Positions 26,580 through 35,403 of a DNA stretch of 64,000 nt are shown here, in pieces. A program made the translations under genes and the position numbers. The first letter of the stretch is position 1. Every line of letters begins with the position of its first letter. The notes beneath the pieces were generated by a model. The model searched no databases, was not told the origin of the DNA, and saw nothing but the letters and a program-made list of their open reading frames with translations. The DNA comes from Lentibacillus saliphilus (GTDB lineage: Bacteria; Bacillota; Bacilli; Bacillales; Amphibacillaceae), in the NCBI RefSeq assembly GCF_019093865.1, contig NZ_JABJXD010000001.1, positions 372,001 through 436,000 on the forward strand, written 5' to 3'.

Positions 26580-27170
26580 TTAACCATGGATATCTTTCAT
26601 ATTCTCACCGTAAAATGGGAGAAATTCTTTAAAAAATGGGTCAGCCCATTTCGTTTCACCATGAGCGAGCATTTTTTCAATGCCTTGCTTCATGTAAGTA
26701 TCATACACATTGTGCTGCATGGTTAGCAACTTTTCAGCCAGAGTCTCATCATTTGCTTCTAATGCCTTTATTTCTTCTTTAACAGCTGCTGTTAAAAAGG
26801 CTGTGACGCTTCCAAAGTGGTCCGGAAACTCTCCCTGTTCAAGTGGATAGTAAAATCCAAGCTTGTCGAATTCGCCGATGAGGCAAAGAACATCCTGCTT
26901 AGCCTGCTCTTGTTCTTCCTCACCTTTTCCGAAATAACTAGATAAATAAGGTGGAATAAAATAGTCTCCCGGGACTTGAAAATAATTATCACGCCATAAA
27001 GCTGTATCTTCGCGATTATAATGCTCATGAAATGGTAATTCAGCGACGAGTTCTTCAGGTAGTCGGCCAATAACAGCTTCATAGTCATCCCAATGTCCGA
27101 ACCATACACTTGTAAACAATTCGCTTAACAACAGCTTGCCGTATGTTTCCTCAAGCGTTGATAATTCCAT
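26580..27170 (-). CDS. TorD/DmsD-family molybdoenzyme chaperone
   Basis: 196 residues, all-helical and acidic. The central sequence YFQVPGDYFIPPYLSSYFG corresponds to the TorD-family core (consensus around PxPPxxS), followed by helices with FPDHFGSVTAFL (consensus PDHxxxxL). These chaperones bind the Tat signal of a molybdoenzyme precursor and hold it back until the cofactor is inserted. It lies directly after the catalytic subunit gene, consistent with that client. ATG 27170 is chosen from AAGGGGG nine bases upstream. Confidence 0.85.
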   Translation of the reverse strand: MELSTLEETYGKLLLSELFTSVWFGHWDDYEAVIGRLPEELVAELPFHEHYNREDTALWRDNYFQVPGDYFIPPYLSSYFGKGEEEQEQAKQDVLCLIGEFDKLGFYYPLEQGEFPDHFGSVTAFLTAAVKEEIKALEANDETLAEKLLTMQHNVYDTYMKQGIEKMLAHGETKWADPFFKEFLPFYGENMKDIHG

Positions 27171-27207
27171 GCGCATGCACCCCCTTGATGTGGCAATTGC
27201 TCTACAG

Positions 27208-27237
27208 GCGAAAAACATATTCATATAGCTTTTCGCC
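27208..27237 (-). other. Intercistronic hairpin
   Basis: GGCGAAAA (27208-27215) and TTTTCGCC (27230-27237) form a stem between the catalytic subunit gene and the chaperone gene. Next to it AACTGTCACAGTT is a short palindrome. It may set transcript stability so that the two genes are expressed at different levels. No T-run follows. Confidence 0.4.
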
Positions 27238-27269
27238 CGCAAAGAACAACTGTCACAGTTTAACGTTCC

Positions 27270-30200
27270 TTATACCTTCTTTATATCAACAAACATATCT
27301 AGCTGTCCAGGCGCACCACCTATTTCATCGTAAATGGCACCATCTTTCAAAGCTGAATCTAGCTCAGTTAGCTTGTTAACAGGGAATCCTTCTCCCCGCC
27401 CACCTGGATAACCATCATCTTCATGCATCGGTTTTTTAAACTTGAACGATGTATGGTTGTAGGTTGGTAGACTTTTTTGTTTTTGACCATCTATTGTATG
27501 GCGTTCAACACCGTAGCCTTTTTGACCCATATTATACGCGCTACCAACAACACCTGGTGCGATACCCGCTGTCACATACACTGTTCCTTCTAACGTAATG
27601 CTCTCATTTGAAATCCGGACCGTATCACCGGTTTTGATACCGCGCCTATTTGCATCAACTTTGTTCATCCAAATATAGTTGTCTGCTCTCACTTCTCTTA
27701 ACCAAGCTGAGCTCACATTTCGATACGTTCCCATATTCCGTGCTTTCCAGTTAATAAATTGTAACGGCTGTTTTGGTTGTATCGGTTTACGATTGAATGA
27801 TTTAATTTCTTCATAAAATGGCATGCCCTCAAAAAATTGGCCATCATAAGAGTTTTTACCAGCTGCGACACCTTCATCGTAAAAATTCGCTTGGCCACCG
27901 AAGCTATATTTTATATGATTATTGTTGACGTACTCATTACCGGCTTCTTCAAATCTACCACCACGGTTGAGGACGTACACAACCTTCTTCCATTCTTCTG
28001 GTTTTACAGCTTGCTTCCAACGCTGTTCATCAAAGTAGTTACCAAGTGCTTTTTTGCGCGCTCTTGAAAACACCTCAAGTTCACGGGCATTTGCATCTGG
28101 GACAGGGGTTCCATCATAAGCGATATTCGCGACCCGCTTGATATAATAATCCTCTTCGATATCAAGAGAACTGCCATCAGCGAAAGCATTTTCTCCATAC
28201 CCTGGTAAGCCCATCCGCTTTGCTAATTCTATGATGCTATTCTCAAATGAACGTACATTTGGGAATACACGTGTCACAGGTTGATATACACTTGCTAGCT
28301 TCGTTGTGATATTCGGATATATTGCCTCTCGGCCCCAACGCTCCAAATACACAGTATCTGGCAAGATGAAATCAGCATACTTACTTGAATCCCCGATTTG
28401 AACATCTGATGCCACAAATAGTGGTAATAGATCCGGATCTTTCAACACCTGCTCTTGAATTTGACCATTTGGTGCCGACAAAACTGGTGACATCCGGTGT
28501 GTTATAAGTGCCTTAATTGGATATGGGTATTGATGTAATGCACTTGGTAAGACATCCCCAACCGTTTGTGGGCTGTACGGGAACCAAGGACGCTTTGCCG
28601 GATAGCCATCTTTCTCAAACAAGCTTGTCGATTCATATTTAACACCGTTTCGACCAGTTGGAATCCCCCACGGCTTTTTACCATTAGGCACCGTATTCAA
28701 GTCATATTTACCAGCAAACTCCTGATAAAATGCACCTGTTGTGATGTTGCCGCCCTTCCAATCATAACTGCCGATCAAGTGATTCAAGCTCGCAATTAAA
28801 CGCTGTGTATAATAGCCGTTCACATGCATTGCCGGACCACGATAAGAAAGAATTGAAGCGCGTTTTCCGTAGGATGTAAATTGTTTAGCGATCTGTTTAA
28901 TTTGCGCTTTTGGAATGGTCGTAATCGCACTATATTCATCGATCGTCTTTTCCATTGTACGCTCTTTATACAATTGGAAGGATGATTTTACTTTAAACCC
29001 TTTTATCGTCTTATCAACCTCTAACTCCCCTTCCATTGCTTGATCGTGAGGAACTGGCTGACCATTCTCAATTACGACAAATTGCTCTTCTGTACCAATG
29101 CCTAAATCACTCGCACGAAGCTTTGGACGCTTTGGATCACTCAAATTAACCAAATGCGTCGCATCACTCCATGTTGGTTCATTATCTTGAGCCGCTGCTT
29201 TGCCGTTTGGATTTGTTAAGTAAATTTCATCGTACCAATTTTTCTCAATAATGGTGCGACCAATTGCTAATGCAAGTGCCGCATCTGTACCCGGCTTTAT
29301 TGGTGCCCAAATTTGAGCTTTTTCAGCTGTTTTACTAAAACGTGGATCAACAACTGCCATTTGCATACCGTTCTGTATGGCGTTCGTTATTTTAGGAGCG
29401 AGCCATGTTGGTCCTTTATTTGCGACCATAGGATTCGTTCCCCAAACGAGTAAGAACAAGGTATTATCAATATCAGCATATTGCCGCTTTTTCTTTTTCT
29501 GTCCTGAATAAGAGCGCACATTACCAATTACTGAACTGATACCACATACGCCACCATGGTGATAATAGTTTTTACTTCCTAAGCTATTTGAAATAAACCG
29601 TTGGACAAAATCACGACGGTCACCGACCATAAATGTCACCTGGTTTACCTTAGGACCGAAATCAGGATGCTTCGTATCAACGAGCACATCTTTATATTTT
29701 TGATCAAATGCTGCTTGTGTCATAGTACCTTTTTTAACTTTTTCCCAGTCTGCCATGACGCCTTCCTCAGGTACATAAGCAGAGAGTTCCTTTAAGCCTG
29801 GTGTTCCGAGATCTTTACTTCCTTCAACAATTTCATCATAAGCTTCTTCCCAGCTGATGACCTTCCACTTTCCACTACCTCTAGGTCCAACTCGTTTGAG
29901 TGGATGTTTAACACGATATGGATCGTAAGCGGTCTGAATGCCTGCTTGACCTTTCAAACAGATACGGCCACCACGTGCACCGCGTCCGCCACGCTTTACA
30001 TCTCCATTACCTTTTACTGCTTCATCTATAGGTGTGGCATAAGCGATAGCGCCGAATGGAACCATATTTAAAGGACTATATTGGTTTCCAGCGAGCTTTC
30101 GGATAACCGTTGAGTATGGGCCTTCTTTTTTTCCTGATGTTATATAAGCCTTGATTGTACAATACGTATTGCATTGTTCACAGGTAGAAAAAATAACATC

Positions 30201-30371
30201 CTCGGCACCGTAATCCTGATAATCTGTTCCAACGCCATGTCCTTCATCATACCAAACACCATTAAAGACTTGTTTGATAGGACCAATAAATGCTGGTCCG
30301 ACGGCTGCTACAGCTCCAAAAGCACCGAGCGCCTTTATAAACTTACGTCTTGACATCGATTTATCTTCCAC
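27270..30371 (-). CDS. Tat-exported molybdopterin oxidoreductase, catalytic subunit (TtrA/PsrA/SrrA group)
   Basis: 1033 residues. The N-terminus SRRKFIKALG is a twin-arginine signal, so the folded enzyme acts outside the membrane. Cys64, Cys67, Cys71 and Cys138 (CEQCNTYC ... CLKG) bind a 4Fe-4S cluster. Cys276 in HHGGVCGISS is the probable molybdenum ligand. SNESITLEGTVYVTAGIAPGVVG near the end belongs to the cofactor-binding C-terminal domain. The size suggests tetrathionate, polysulfide, selenite or arsenate reductase relatives, but the substrate cannot be read from sequence. GTG 30371 overlaps the NrfD stop by one base and has AGGG upstream. The cofactor genes moaA and moeA are in the window. 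Confidence 0.88.
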   Translation of the reverse strand: MEDKSMSRRKFIKALGAFGAVAAVGPAFIGPIKQVFNGVWYDEGHGVGTDYQDYGAEDVIFSTCEQCNTYCTIKAYITSGKKEGPYSTVIRKLAGNQYSPLNMVPFGAIAYATPIDEAVKGNGDVKRGGRGARGGRICLKGQAGIQTAYDPYRVKHPLKRVGPRGSGKWKVISWEEAYDEIVEGSKDLGTPGLKELSAYVPEEGVMADWEKVKKGTMTQAAFDQKYKDVLVDTKHPDFGPKVNQVTFMVGDRRDFVQRFISNSLGSKNYYHHGGVCGISSVIGNVRSYSGQKKKKRQYADIDNTLFLLVWGTNPMVANKGPTWLAPKITNAIQNGMQMAVVDPRFSKTAEKAQIWAPIKPGTDAALALAIGRTIIEKNWYDEIYLTNPNGKAAAQDNEPTWSDATHLVNLSDPKRPKLRASDLGIGTEEQFVVIENGQPVPHDQAMEGELEVDKTIKGFKVKSSFQLYKERTMEKTIDEYSAITTIPKAQIKQIAKQFTSYGKRASILSYRGPAMHVNGYYTQRLIASLNHLIGSYDWKGGNITTGAFYQEFAGKYDLNTVPNGKKPWGIPTGRNGVKYESTSLFEKDGYPAKRPWFPYSPQTVGDVLPSALHQYPYPIKALITHRMSPVLSAPNGQIQEQVLKDPDLLPLFVASDVQIGDSSKYADFILPDTVYLERWGREAIYPNITTKLASVYQPVTRVFPNVRSFENSIIELAKRMGLPGYGENAFADGSSLDIEEDYYIKRVANIAYDGTPVPDANARELEVFSRARKKALGNYFDEQRWKQAVKPEEWKKVVYVLNRGGRFEEAGNEYVNNNHIKYSFGGQANFYDEGVAAGKNSYDGQFFEGMPFYEEIKSFNRKPIQPKQPLQFINWKARNMGTYRNVSSAWLREVRADNYIWMNKVDANRRGIKTGDTVRISNESITLEGTVYVTAGIAPGVVGSAYNMGQKGYGVERHTIDGQKQKSLPTYNHTSFKFKKPMHEDDGYPGGRGEGFPVNKLTELDSALKDGAIYDEIGGAPGQLDMFVDIKKV

Positions 30372-31642
30372 TAGGATCCCTCCCCTTCAAGACTTTCAGG
30401 TTTTTCCTCGAGTGGCAACAGCCTATCTCCGATTGTGAAGATCAATAGTCCCATTGCGCCAATTCCAACACTAACCATCCACTCATTGAGGGTAGGGAAA
30501 TAATCTCCCGCTGGCATCCCTTCGAAAACAGGAACAATTTGCGAAGGTACAACAATATTAAAGCGAACACCAATAATCCCTATAACGACAAGGATAGCGG
30601 CTATTAAAATGGCGTTAATATTTTCAGAAGTCTTTTTATAAAAGACGATAAATATTGGGACAACGGCACCGAGGAACATTTGTACGCCCCAAAATGACCA
30701 GCTGTAAGGCCCCCCCATTTGAATTGCCATATTATGCAAGTGGTGTGGTTCTAATCCATAAACACCAACGAGGTACTCATAAAACTGCAGTAAGAGATCA
30801 ATGAATAAAAAGGCGATCATCATTTTCCCAAGTGAAATGACCATCTTGCGGTCTATCTGTGCTTTCGTTACTTTTGTTTTAATAATATAAATGGCGAGTA
30901 ATAATGCCGTACCAGATACCATAGCCGAAACAACAAATATGATTGGAAATAAACCTGTGTTCCATGCTGATCTAGCCCCTACAACGGCGAATAATGCACC
31001 TGTTCCACCATGAACACCGAGAATGGCGAGTGGAATCCCAAAGATACCGAGAATTTTCATCCAGCGATGGTCACGTTTTTTCGTTTCTTCCGTAATTGTA
31101 CTGTTTTTAAACGTAAGCATACGCGCAATCTTACCACGTATGTTATTCGCTGGTCGCAGACGTACGAGATCTTCACGCATCGCAATATACAATTCTACGA
31201 CTAAAAGCGTAATATAAACGACGTAAAAATGAATTTCCCATGCTAAAATACTAATAACGTTCCAAAAGACCATTGCATTCATAAAGCGTTCAGGTCGTCC
31301 TAAATCCATTAATACAAACGTTAATGCAACAATCATACATACAACAGCGGTAAAAAGTGCCATCTTACCAATTCGTTCATACTGATACATCCCAAAAACA
31401 TAAATGAGTGATGACAGTAAAAATGAACCAGCACTTAAGCCGACAAAGAAAATATAAAATGCGATCCAAGCACCCCACGGTGTAATGGATGATAAGTTAG
31501 TTGTTTCTAGACCAAAGACGAGACGTTCGATAATAAAGTAGCCGCCAACCGCTAACAATACGACTAAGCTACCAATCCACCATTTAAATGCAGCTGAACT
31601 TTTTTGTCCCTTTTGTAACTCTTGTTTTGCATAAGCTTCCAT
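30371..31642 (-). CDS. NrfD/PsrC-family membrane anchor subunit
   Basis: 423 residues with about nine to ten membrane segments. It belongs to the NrfD/PsrC family that exchanges electrons with menaquinol and with the 4Fe-4S subunit. Visible: ITPWGAWIAFYIFFVGLSAGS near residue 60 (core GAWIAFYIFFVGLSAGS, quinone-site region) and LDLGRPERFMNAMVFWN near residue 118 (core LGRPERF), which is conserved in the family. ATG 31642 has GGAGG eight to nine bases upstream. Confidence 0.88.
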   Translation of the reverse strand: MEAYAKQELQKGQKSSAAFKWWIGSLVVLLAVGGYFIIERLVFGLETTNLSSITPWGAWIAFYIFFVGLSAGSFLLSSLIYVFGMYQYERIGKMALFTAVVCMIVALTFVLMDLGRPERFMNAMVFWNVISILAWEIHFYVVYITLLVVELYIAMREDLVRLRPANNIRGKIARMLTFKNSTITEETKKRDHRWMKILGIFGIPLAILGVHGGTGALFAVVGARSAWNTGLFPIIFVVSAMVSGTALLLAIYIIKTKVTKAQIDRKMVISLGKMMIAFLFIDLLLQFYEYLVGVYGLEPHHLHNMAIQMGGPYSWSFWGVQMFLGAVVPIFIVFYKKTSENINAILIAAILVVIGIIGVRFNIVVPSQIVPVFEGMPAGDYFPTLNEWMVSVGIGAMGLLIFTIGDRLLPLEEKPESLEGEGS

Positions 31643-31655
31643 TTCGCACACCTCC

Positions 31656-32540
31656 TTATTTCAAATAAATAACGTTAGGGCCCGCACCGAGATCACTTTT
31701 TAATCTGAAGGCTCTTGGACTGTTCGCCAATTTGGATACTGTACTATTCGGGTCGTTTAAATCACCGAAAAATCTTGCATCACCAATGCACGTTTCAACA
31801 CAGGCAGGTTCTTCGCCGCGTTCTAATCTGTGGAGACAGAAATTACATTTCCGTACGGTACCAATTGGTGTTTTACGAGTTCCGCGCTCTCCACGTTCAA
31901 TGCCATACTCTGGACTTGTAACATCATTAAAGCTTAACATTTCATCTTCATAGCTTTCGCCAAAGTCATAAGAGCGCGCACCATAAGGGCAAGCGATAAT
32001 GCAATAGCGACAGCCGATGCAACGGTCATTATCAATTGTGACAATCCCGTTTTCCAGCTTAAATGTTGCTTTAACTGGACACACCTGCACACAAGGCGGG
32101 TTATCACAGTGCATGCACGGCATAGGTAAGTTAACCTTTGCTACGTTCGGGAACTCACCAACTTCTTCTTCAAGAACAACGTTATAGGATATGCCAGGCG
32201 GGGTCCGATTCTCTGATTTACATGCTACGGTACATGAATCACATCCCACACACTTTTGAAGGTCTATAACCATCCCCCATTTAACACCTTTTGTTGAAGA
32301 TCCATCTTTTTTTGGAGGCTCTTGTGTAAATAGGTCACCGAATTCACCAAGTAATGATGAATGATATTTTTTGTGAAACGATTGAATGTCCATATTTCCT
32401 GCAACGACCTTACGGGCATCATCAGCCATGCTCATCCCTAGCTGCGTGCTATAAGGAGACTGATCAAGTTCCTCTTTGGCATTCGGAACCATGCCATCTG
32501 CAACTCTATCCCAATCTTTTTCAAGCATTTGTTTGAGCAT
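31656..32540 (-). CDS. 4Fe-4S ferredoxin-type electron transfer subunit with N-terminal extension
   Basis: 294 residues. From Cys97 on it carries four cysteine groups: CVGCDSCTVAC, CMHCDNPPCVQVC, CIGCRYCIIAC and CNFCLHRLERGEEPACVETC, the pattern of DmsB/TtrB/PsrB subunits that wire the catalytic and membrane subunits. Residues 1-85 form an unusual extension (MLKQMLEKDWDRVADGMVPN ...) that is not a signal peptide. The protein must therefore reach the outside as a passenger of the Tat-exported catalytic subunit, or the complex faces inward. ATG 32540 follows AGAGGTG. It is first in the operon. Confidence 0.88.
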   Translation of the reverse strand: MLKQMLEKDWDRVADGMVPNAKEELDQSPYSTQLGMSMADDARKVVAGNMDIQSFHKKYHSSLLGEFGDLFTQEPPKKDGSSTKGVKWGMVIDLQKCVGCDSCTVACKSENRTPPGISYNVVLEEEVGEFPNVAKVNLPMPCMHCDNPPCVQVCPVKATFKLENGIVTIDNDRCIGCRYCIIACPYGARSYDFGESYEDEMLSFNDVTSPEYGIERGERGTRKTPIGTVRKCNFCLHRLERGEEPACVETCIGDARFFGDLNDPNSTVSKLANSPRAFRLKSDLGAGPNVIYLK

Positions 32541-32601
32541 CCACTTCACCTCTTTATCTATTTGATTAACCCAAGTATAAAGGACTGTTCTCTCGCAAAT
32601 A

Positions 32602-32617
32602 TGTGACTTTTGTTACA
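32602..32617 (-). promoter_or_regulatory. Predicted FNR box upstream of molybdoenzyme operon
   Basis: TGTGA-N6-TTACA, one base from the Bacillus Fnr consensus TGTGA-N6-TCACA, lies 62 bases before the first operon gene. With an Fe-S Fnr encoded at the other end of the operon, anaerobic induction is likely. Confidence 0.6.
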
Positions 32618-32792
32618 AAACCAACGTCCTTCAATAAATTGTCACAACAGCGATCAACATAAGTGATTTATAGGTGATACGTGTAAAAATGATAGCCTTG
32701 TCAAATAATCTGCTCACGAATATTAGAATGATAATATGGAGAAATAAAGCGTCAAAATGATAGAAGACAGAAGCGCATTGTTGCTGTCAACA

Positions 32793-32801
32793 TGCTATAA
32801 T
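32793..32801 (+). promoter_or_regulatory. Sigma-A extended -10 promoter of cyclophilin gene
   Basis: TGCTATAAT is a perfect -10 with TGn extension. The ATG at 32800 that opens the longest frame lies within this -10 box, so it cannot be in the message; the protein must start at TTG 32842. Confidence 0.65.
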
Positions 32802-32841
32802 GGAAGGCAAAATATGTATTAATAGAAAGGACAATCTAAAA

Positions 32842-33480
32842 TTGAACGTTAAAAAATGGCTTGTTTTCATTACTGGAATATTGCTTGTTATACTTGCTGC
32901 ATGTGGAGACACCGAAGAAAATAGTGATCAAAATGATGACCAAGATGGCAACAAAGTATCACACGACCTTCCTACTGCGACGATTCAAATGAAGGACGGT
33001 GGCCAAATCAAAATTGAATTATATCCGGATGTTGCCCCGAACACTGTAGCCAACTTTGTATCACTCGCTGAAGATGGGTTTTATGACGGCCTCATTTTTC
33101 ACAGAGTCATTCCTGGCTTTATGATCCAAGGCGGTGATCCTAAAGGCAATGGAACTGGTGGACCAGGCTATACGATCAAAGGTGAATTTTCATCAAATGA
33201 TTTTAAAAACGATTTGGCACATGATCGTGGGGTTGTGTCAATGGCACGTGCAGGACATCCTGATTCAGCAGGCTCCCAATTTTTTATTGTCGTTAAGGAC
33301 GCGTCCCACCTTGATGGGGATTATGCAACTTTCGGAAAAGTCATAGATGGAATGGAATCGGTTGATGAAGTTGTGTCCGTCGACCGCGACCAAACAGATA
33401 AACCGCTTGAGGATCAAGTAATTGAGTCGATTACGGTTGATCGAAACGGTCATGACATTCCTGAACCTGATACGCTATAA
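32842..33480 (+). CDS. Cyclophilin-type peptidyl-prolyl isomerase lipoprotein
   Basis: 212 residues from a TTG start with AAAGGAC about ten bases upstream. The N-terminus MNVKKWLVFITGILLVILAAC is a lipoprotein signal with lipobox LAAC, followed by a short acidic Asp/Asn linker. The rest is a full cyclophilin domain: catalytic FHRVIPGFMIQGGD (Arg and Gln of the active site), GSQFFIV and the ATFGKVIDGME segment. It should speed folding of exported proteins on the outer membrane face. This is unusual in that many Bacillus species use PrsA-type parvulins for this purpose. Confidence 0.9.
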   Translation: MNVKKWLVFITGILLVILAACGDTEENSDQNDDQDGNKVSHDLPTATIQMKDGGQIKIELYPDVAPNTVANFVSLAEDGFYDGLIFHRVIPGFMIQGGDPKGNGTGGPGYTIKGEFSSNDFKNDLAHDRGVVSMARAGHPDSAGSQFFIVVKDASHLDGDYATFGKVIDGMESVDEVVSVDRDQTDKPLEDQVIESITVDRNGHDIPEPDTL

Positions 33481-33506
33481 CAGATACAACGGTTATACAG
33501 CAATCT

Positions 33507-33545
33507 AAAAGAGCTGCCTCTTGGGTGAGACAGCTCTTTTTGTAT
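33507..33545 (+). terminator. Terminator after cyclophilin gene
   Basis: AAAAGAGCTG-CCTC and GAG-ACAGCTCTTTT form a stem followed by TTTT. It lies 26 bases after the stop. Confidence 0.85.
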
Positions 33546-33611
33546 CAATACTTTATAAAGACAAGTCTTTGAAGTATGGCTTTGGTGAGGGTAAATGGAG
33601 ACAGACAGATT

Positions 33612-34214
33612 CTATTTTTTAAACCACCCTTTTTGTTGATACGTTGAAACGGCTTTGATTCGGCTGTCGACCTCTAATTTATCAAGGATAGATGACACAT
33701 AATTTCGAACAGTTCCGTTCGTTAAATGAAGGGTTTGCGCGATTGCCTTTGTTTTTTTTCCTTCTGATATTAAATACAAAACTTCCTCTTCTCGATCAGT
33801 TAATGGACTGCCAGGCTCAAACGCCATATCAATGAGTTCTGGCGCGTATACGCGGCGACCGGTCATAATTGTTCGGATGGATTCAGCCAATTCTTCACTA
33901 GGACTATCCTTTAACAAATAACCGTTCACACCAGCCTGACGCGCCCGTTCAAAATAACCTGCTCGAGCAAATGTCGTTAACACAACCGTTTTACATGGCT
34001 GGTCCTTTAATTGTTCCGCGACATCAAGCCCACTTTTGACTGGCATTTCTATATCCATAATACAAACATCAGGCTGATGTTGATGAACGAGCGTTAATGC
34101 CTCTTCTCCGTTCACAGCCTTCCCAACAACTTTAAAATCATTCTCCATGCTCAGTAATGACGCGAGCGCACCAAGGAGCATTTGTTGGTCCTCAGCGATC
34201 ACAATCCGAATCAT
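33612..34214 (-). CDS. desR: DesR-like response regulator (NarL family)
   Basis: 200 residues: receiver domain with acidic pocket Glu8/Asp9, phosphorylation site Asp54 in CIMDIEMP and Lys103 in LLKD, then a LuxR-type helix-turn-helix starting LTDREEEVLYLI with KTKAIAQTLHLTNGTVRNYV (core IAQTLHLTNGTVRNYV) as DNA-contacting part. The length and Asp54 agree with B. subtilis DesR, which activates the desaturase gene in the cold. It follows desK by 11 bases. A 30-bp palindrome before des is its likely site. Confidence 0.9.
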   Translation of the reverse strand: MIRIVIAEDQQMLLGALASLLSMENDFKVVGKAVNGEEALTLVHQHQPDVCIMDIEMPVKSGLDVAEQLKDQPCKTVVLTTFARAGYFERARQAGVNGYLLKDSPSEELAESIRTIMTGRRVYAPELIDMAFEPGSPLTDREEEVLYLISEGKKTKAIAQTLHLTNGTVRNYVSSILDKLEVDSRIKAVSTYQQKGWFKK

Positions 34215-34225
34215 GATTATCTCTC

Positions 34226-35353
34226 CTATGTTGAATATTTAACAACGTTCGGAACCCTGATCTCTACATGCGTTCCAGACTGAGTCCTGATGTTGAGGGT
34301 CCCATTCACAAAACCAAGTCGCTCTTGCATACCTCTTATCCCATTTCTGTTCAATGTGGCACCACGGTCAATCAGTCCTTCTCCATCATCTTTGATCAAC
34401 AATTCAACCTCACTACACGACTGTGTAACAGAAATAAGACATGATTCCGCCCCACTATGCTTGACAACATTAGTGACCGCTTCTTTCAAACACATTGTGA
34501 GTACATGTTCAACAAGTAATGGTGTATGCTCTAAAACGAGATTGCCTTCGATCTCATAAGATATGTTAGCAGCTTGCAATAACTTTTTTATTTGCTCAAT
34601 CTCTTCATTAAGCTTAGAGCCTTTCATATCTGATATTAATTCACGGACTTCTTTTAACGCAATTCGAGCCGTTTCATTAATATCAGCCATTTCCTCTTGT
34701 GCACGGCTTGCATTTCGTTGAACGAGCTTTTCAGCTAATTCACTTTTAAGCCGAATAAGCGATAACTTCTGTCCCAACGTATCATGTAAATCACGGGCAA
34801 TCCTTTGTCTTTCCTCCAACACAGCCATATCAGATAGCTTTTCATGAGCGTCTCTTAATTCACTCTCCAATTGTTCTCGCTTATTACGACTAAATAAGCT
34901 AACTGGCAAAAACATCACACCGATGATGCTCAGGATGATAAATGGGAGTTGTGATGAGAATACATCTGTCTGTGTGAAAAAACCGATCCCAACAGCAATG
35001 AGCGTCGTTACAAGATGTGTAACATACAATGATACAAAGGCTGCCTTTTTTTGGACATTACCAATGTAAAAGGCTAGAAATAGCGAGAAGTATACGTACC
35101 CTAGCAACACGGTCATCAAAATACTAATTGTCATTTCAATTCCAACAGACGTATAAACGGGCCATCCATTCGAAATGAACGATAGCCGATATGCTGTAAA
35201 AAAGAGAGAAATCATAATTAAACCGAAAATAATACCTGGAAGAGAAGCCGTTTTAAATACAAAATAAAATGGTAATAAGCAAAAGGCAACCCATGCATAA
35301 ATGCTTAAACCGGTATTTTTCGGAATGATATGGTACCATCTTTGCTTTTGCAT
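34226..35353 (-). CDS. desK: DesK-like thermosensor histidine kinase
   Basis: 375 residues. Five hydrophobic segments fill residues 15-155, followed by a linker helix and the HisKA_3 phosphoacceptor motif ERQRIARDLHDTLGQKLSLI (His190; His188 in B. subtilis). The HATPase domain shows the N box LKEAVTNVVKHSG and DDGEG. In B. subtilis DesK senses membrane thickening at low temperature and phosphorylates DesR. Gene order des-desK-desR is the same here, which makes the assignment firm. Confidence 0.92.
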   Translation of the reverse strand: MQKQRWYHIIPKNTGLSIYAWVAFCLLPFYFVFKTASLPGIIFGLIMISLFFTAYRLSFISNGWPVYTSVGIEMTISILMTVLLGYVYFSLFLAFYIGNVQKKAAFVSLYVTHLVTTLIAVGIGFFTQTDVFSSQLPFIILSIIGVMFLPVSLFSRNKREQLESELRDAHEKLSDMAVLEERQRIARDLHDTLGQKLSLIRLKSELAEKLVQRNASRAQEEMADINETARIALKEVRELISDMKGSKLNEEIEQIKKLLQAANISYEIEGNLVLEHTPLLVEHVLTMCLKEAVTNVVKHSGAESCLISVTQSCSEVELLIKDDGEGLIDRGATLNRNGIRGMQERLGFVNGTLNIRTQSGTHVEIRVPNVVKYST

Positions 35354-35403
35354 TAATTGGATCTCCCCTGGCGCTCGTAATCGATTTTCACTTACACAAT
35401 AGC

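Noticed and set aside
27240-27262. AACTGTCACAGTT as a second FNR site
   Set aside because: It is a 13-base palindrome without the TGTGA-N6-TCACA spacing and lies inside the operon.
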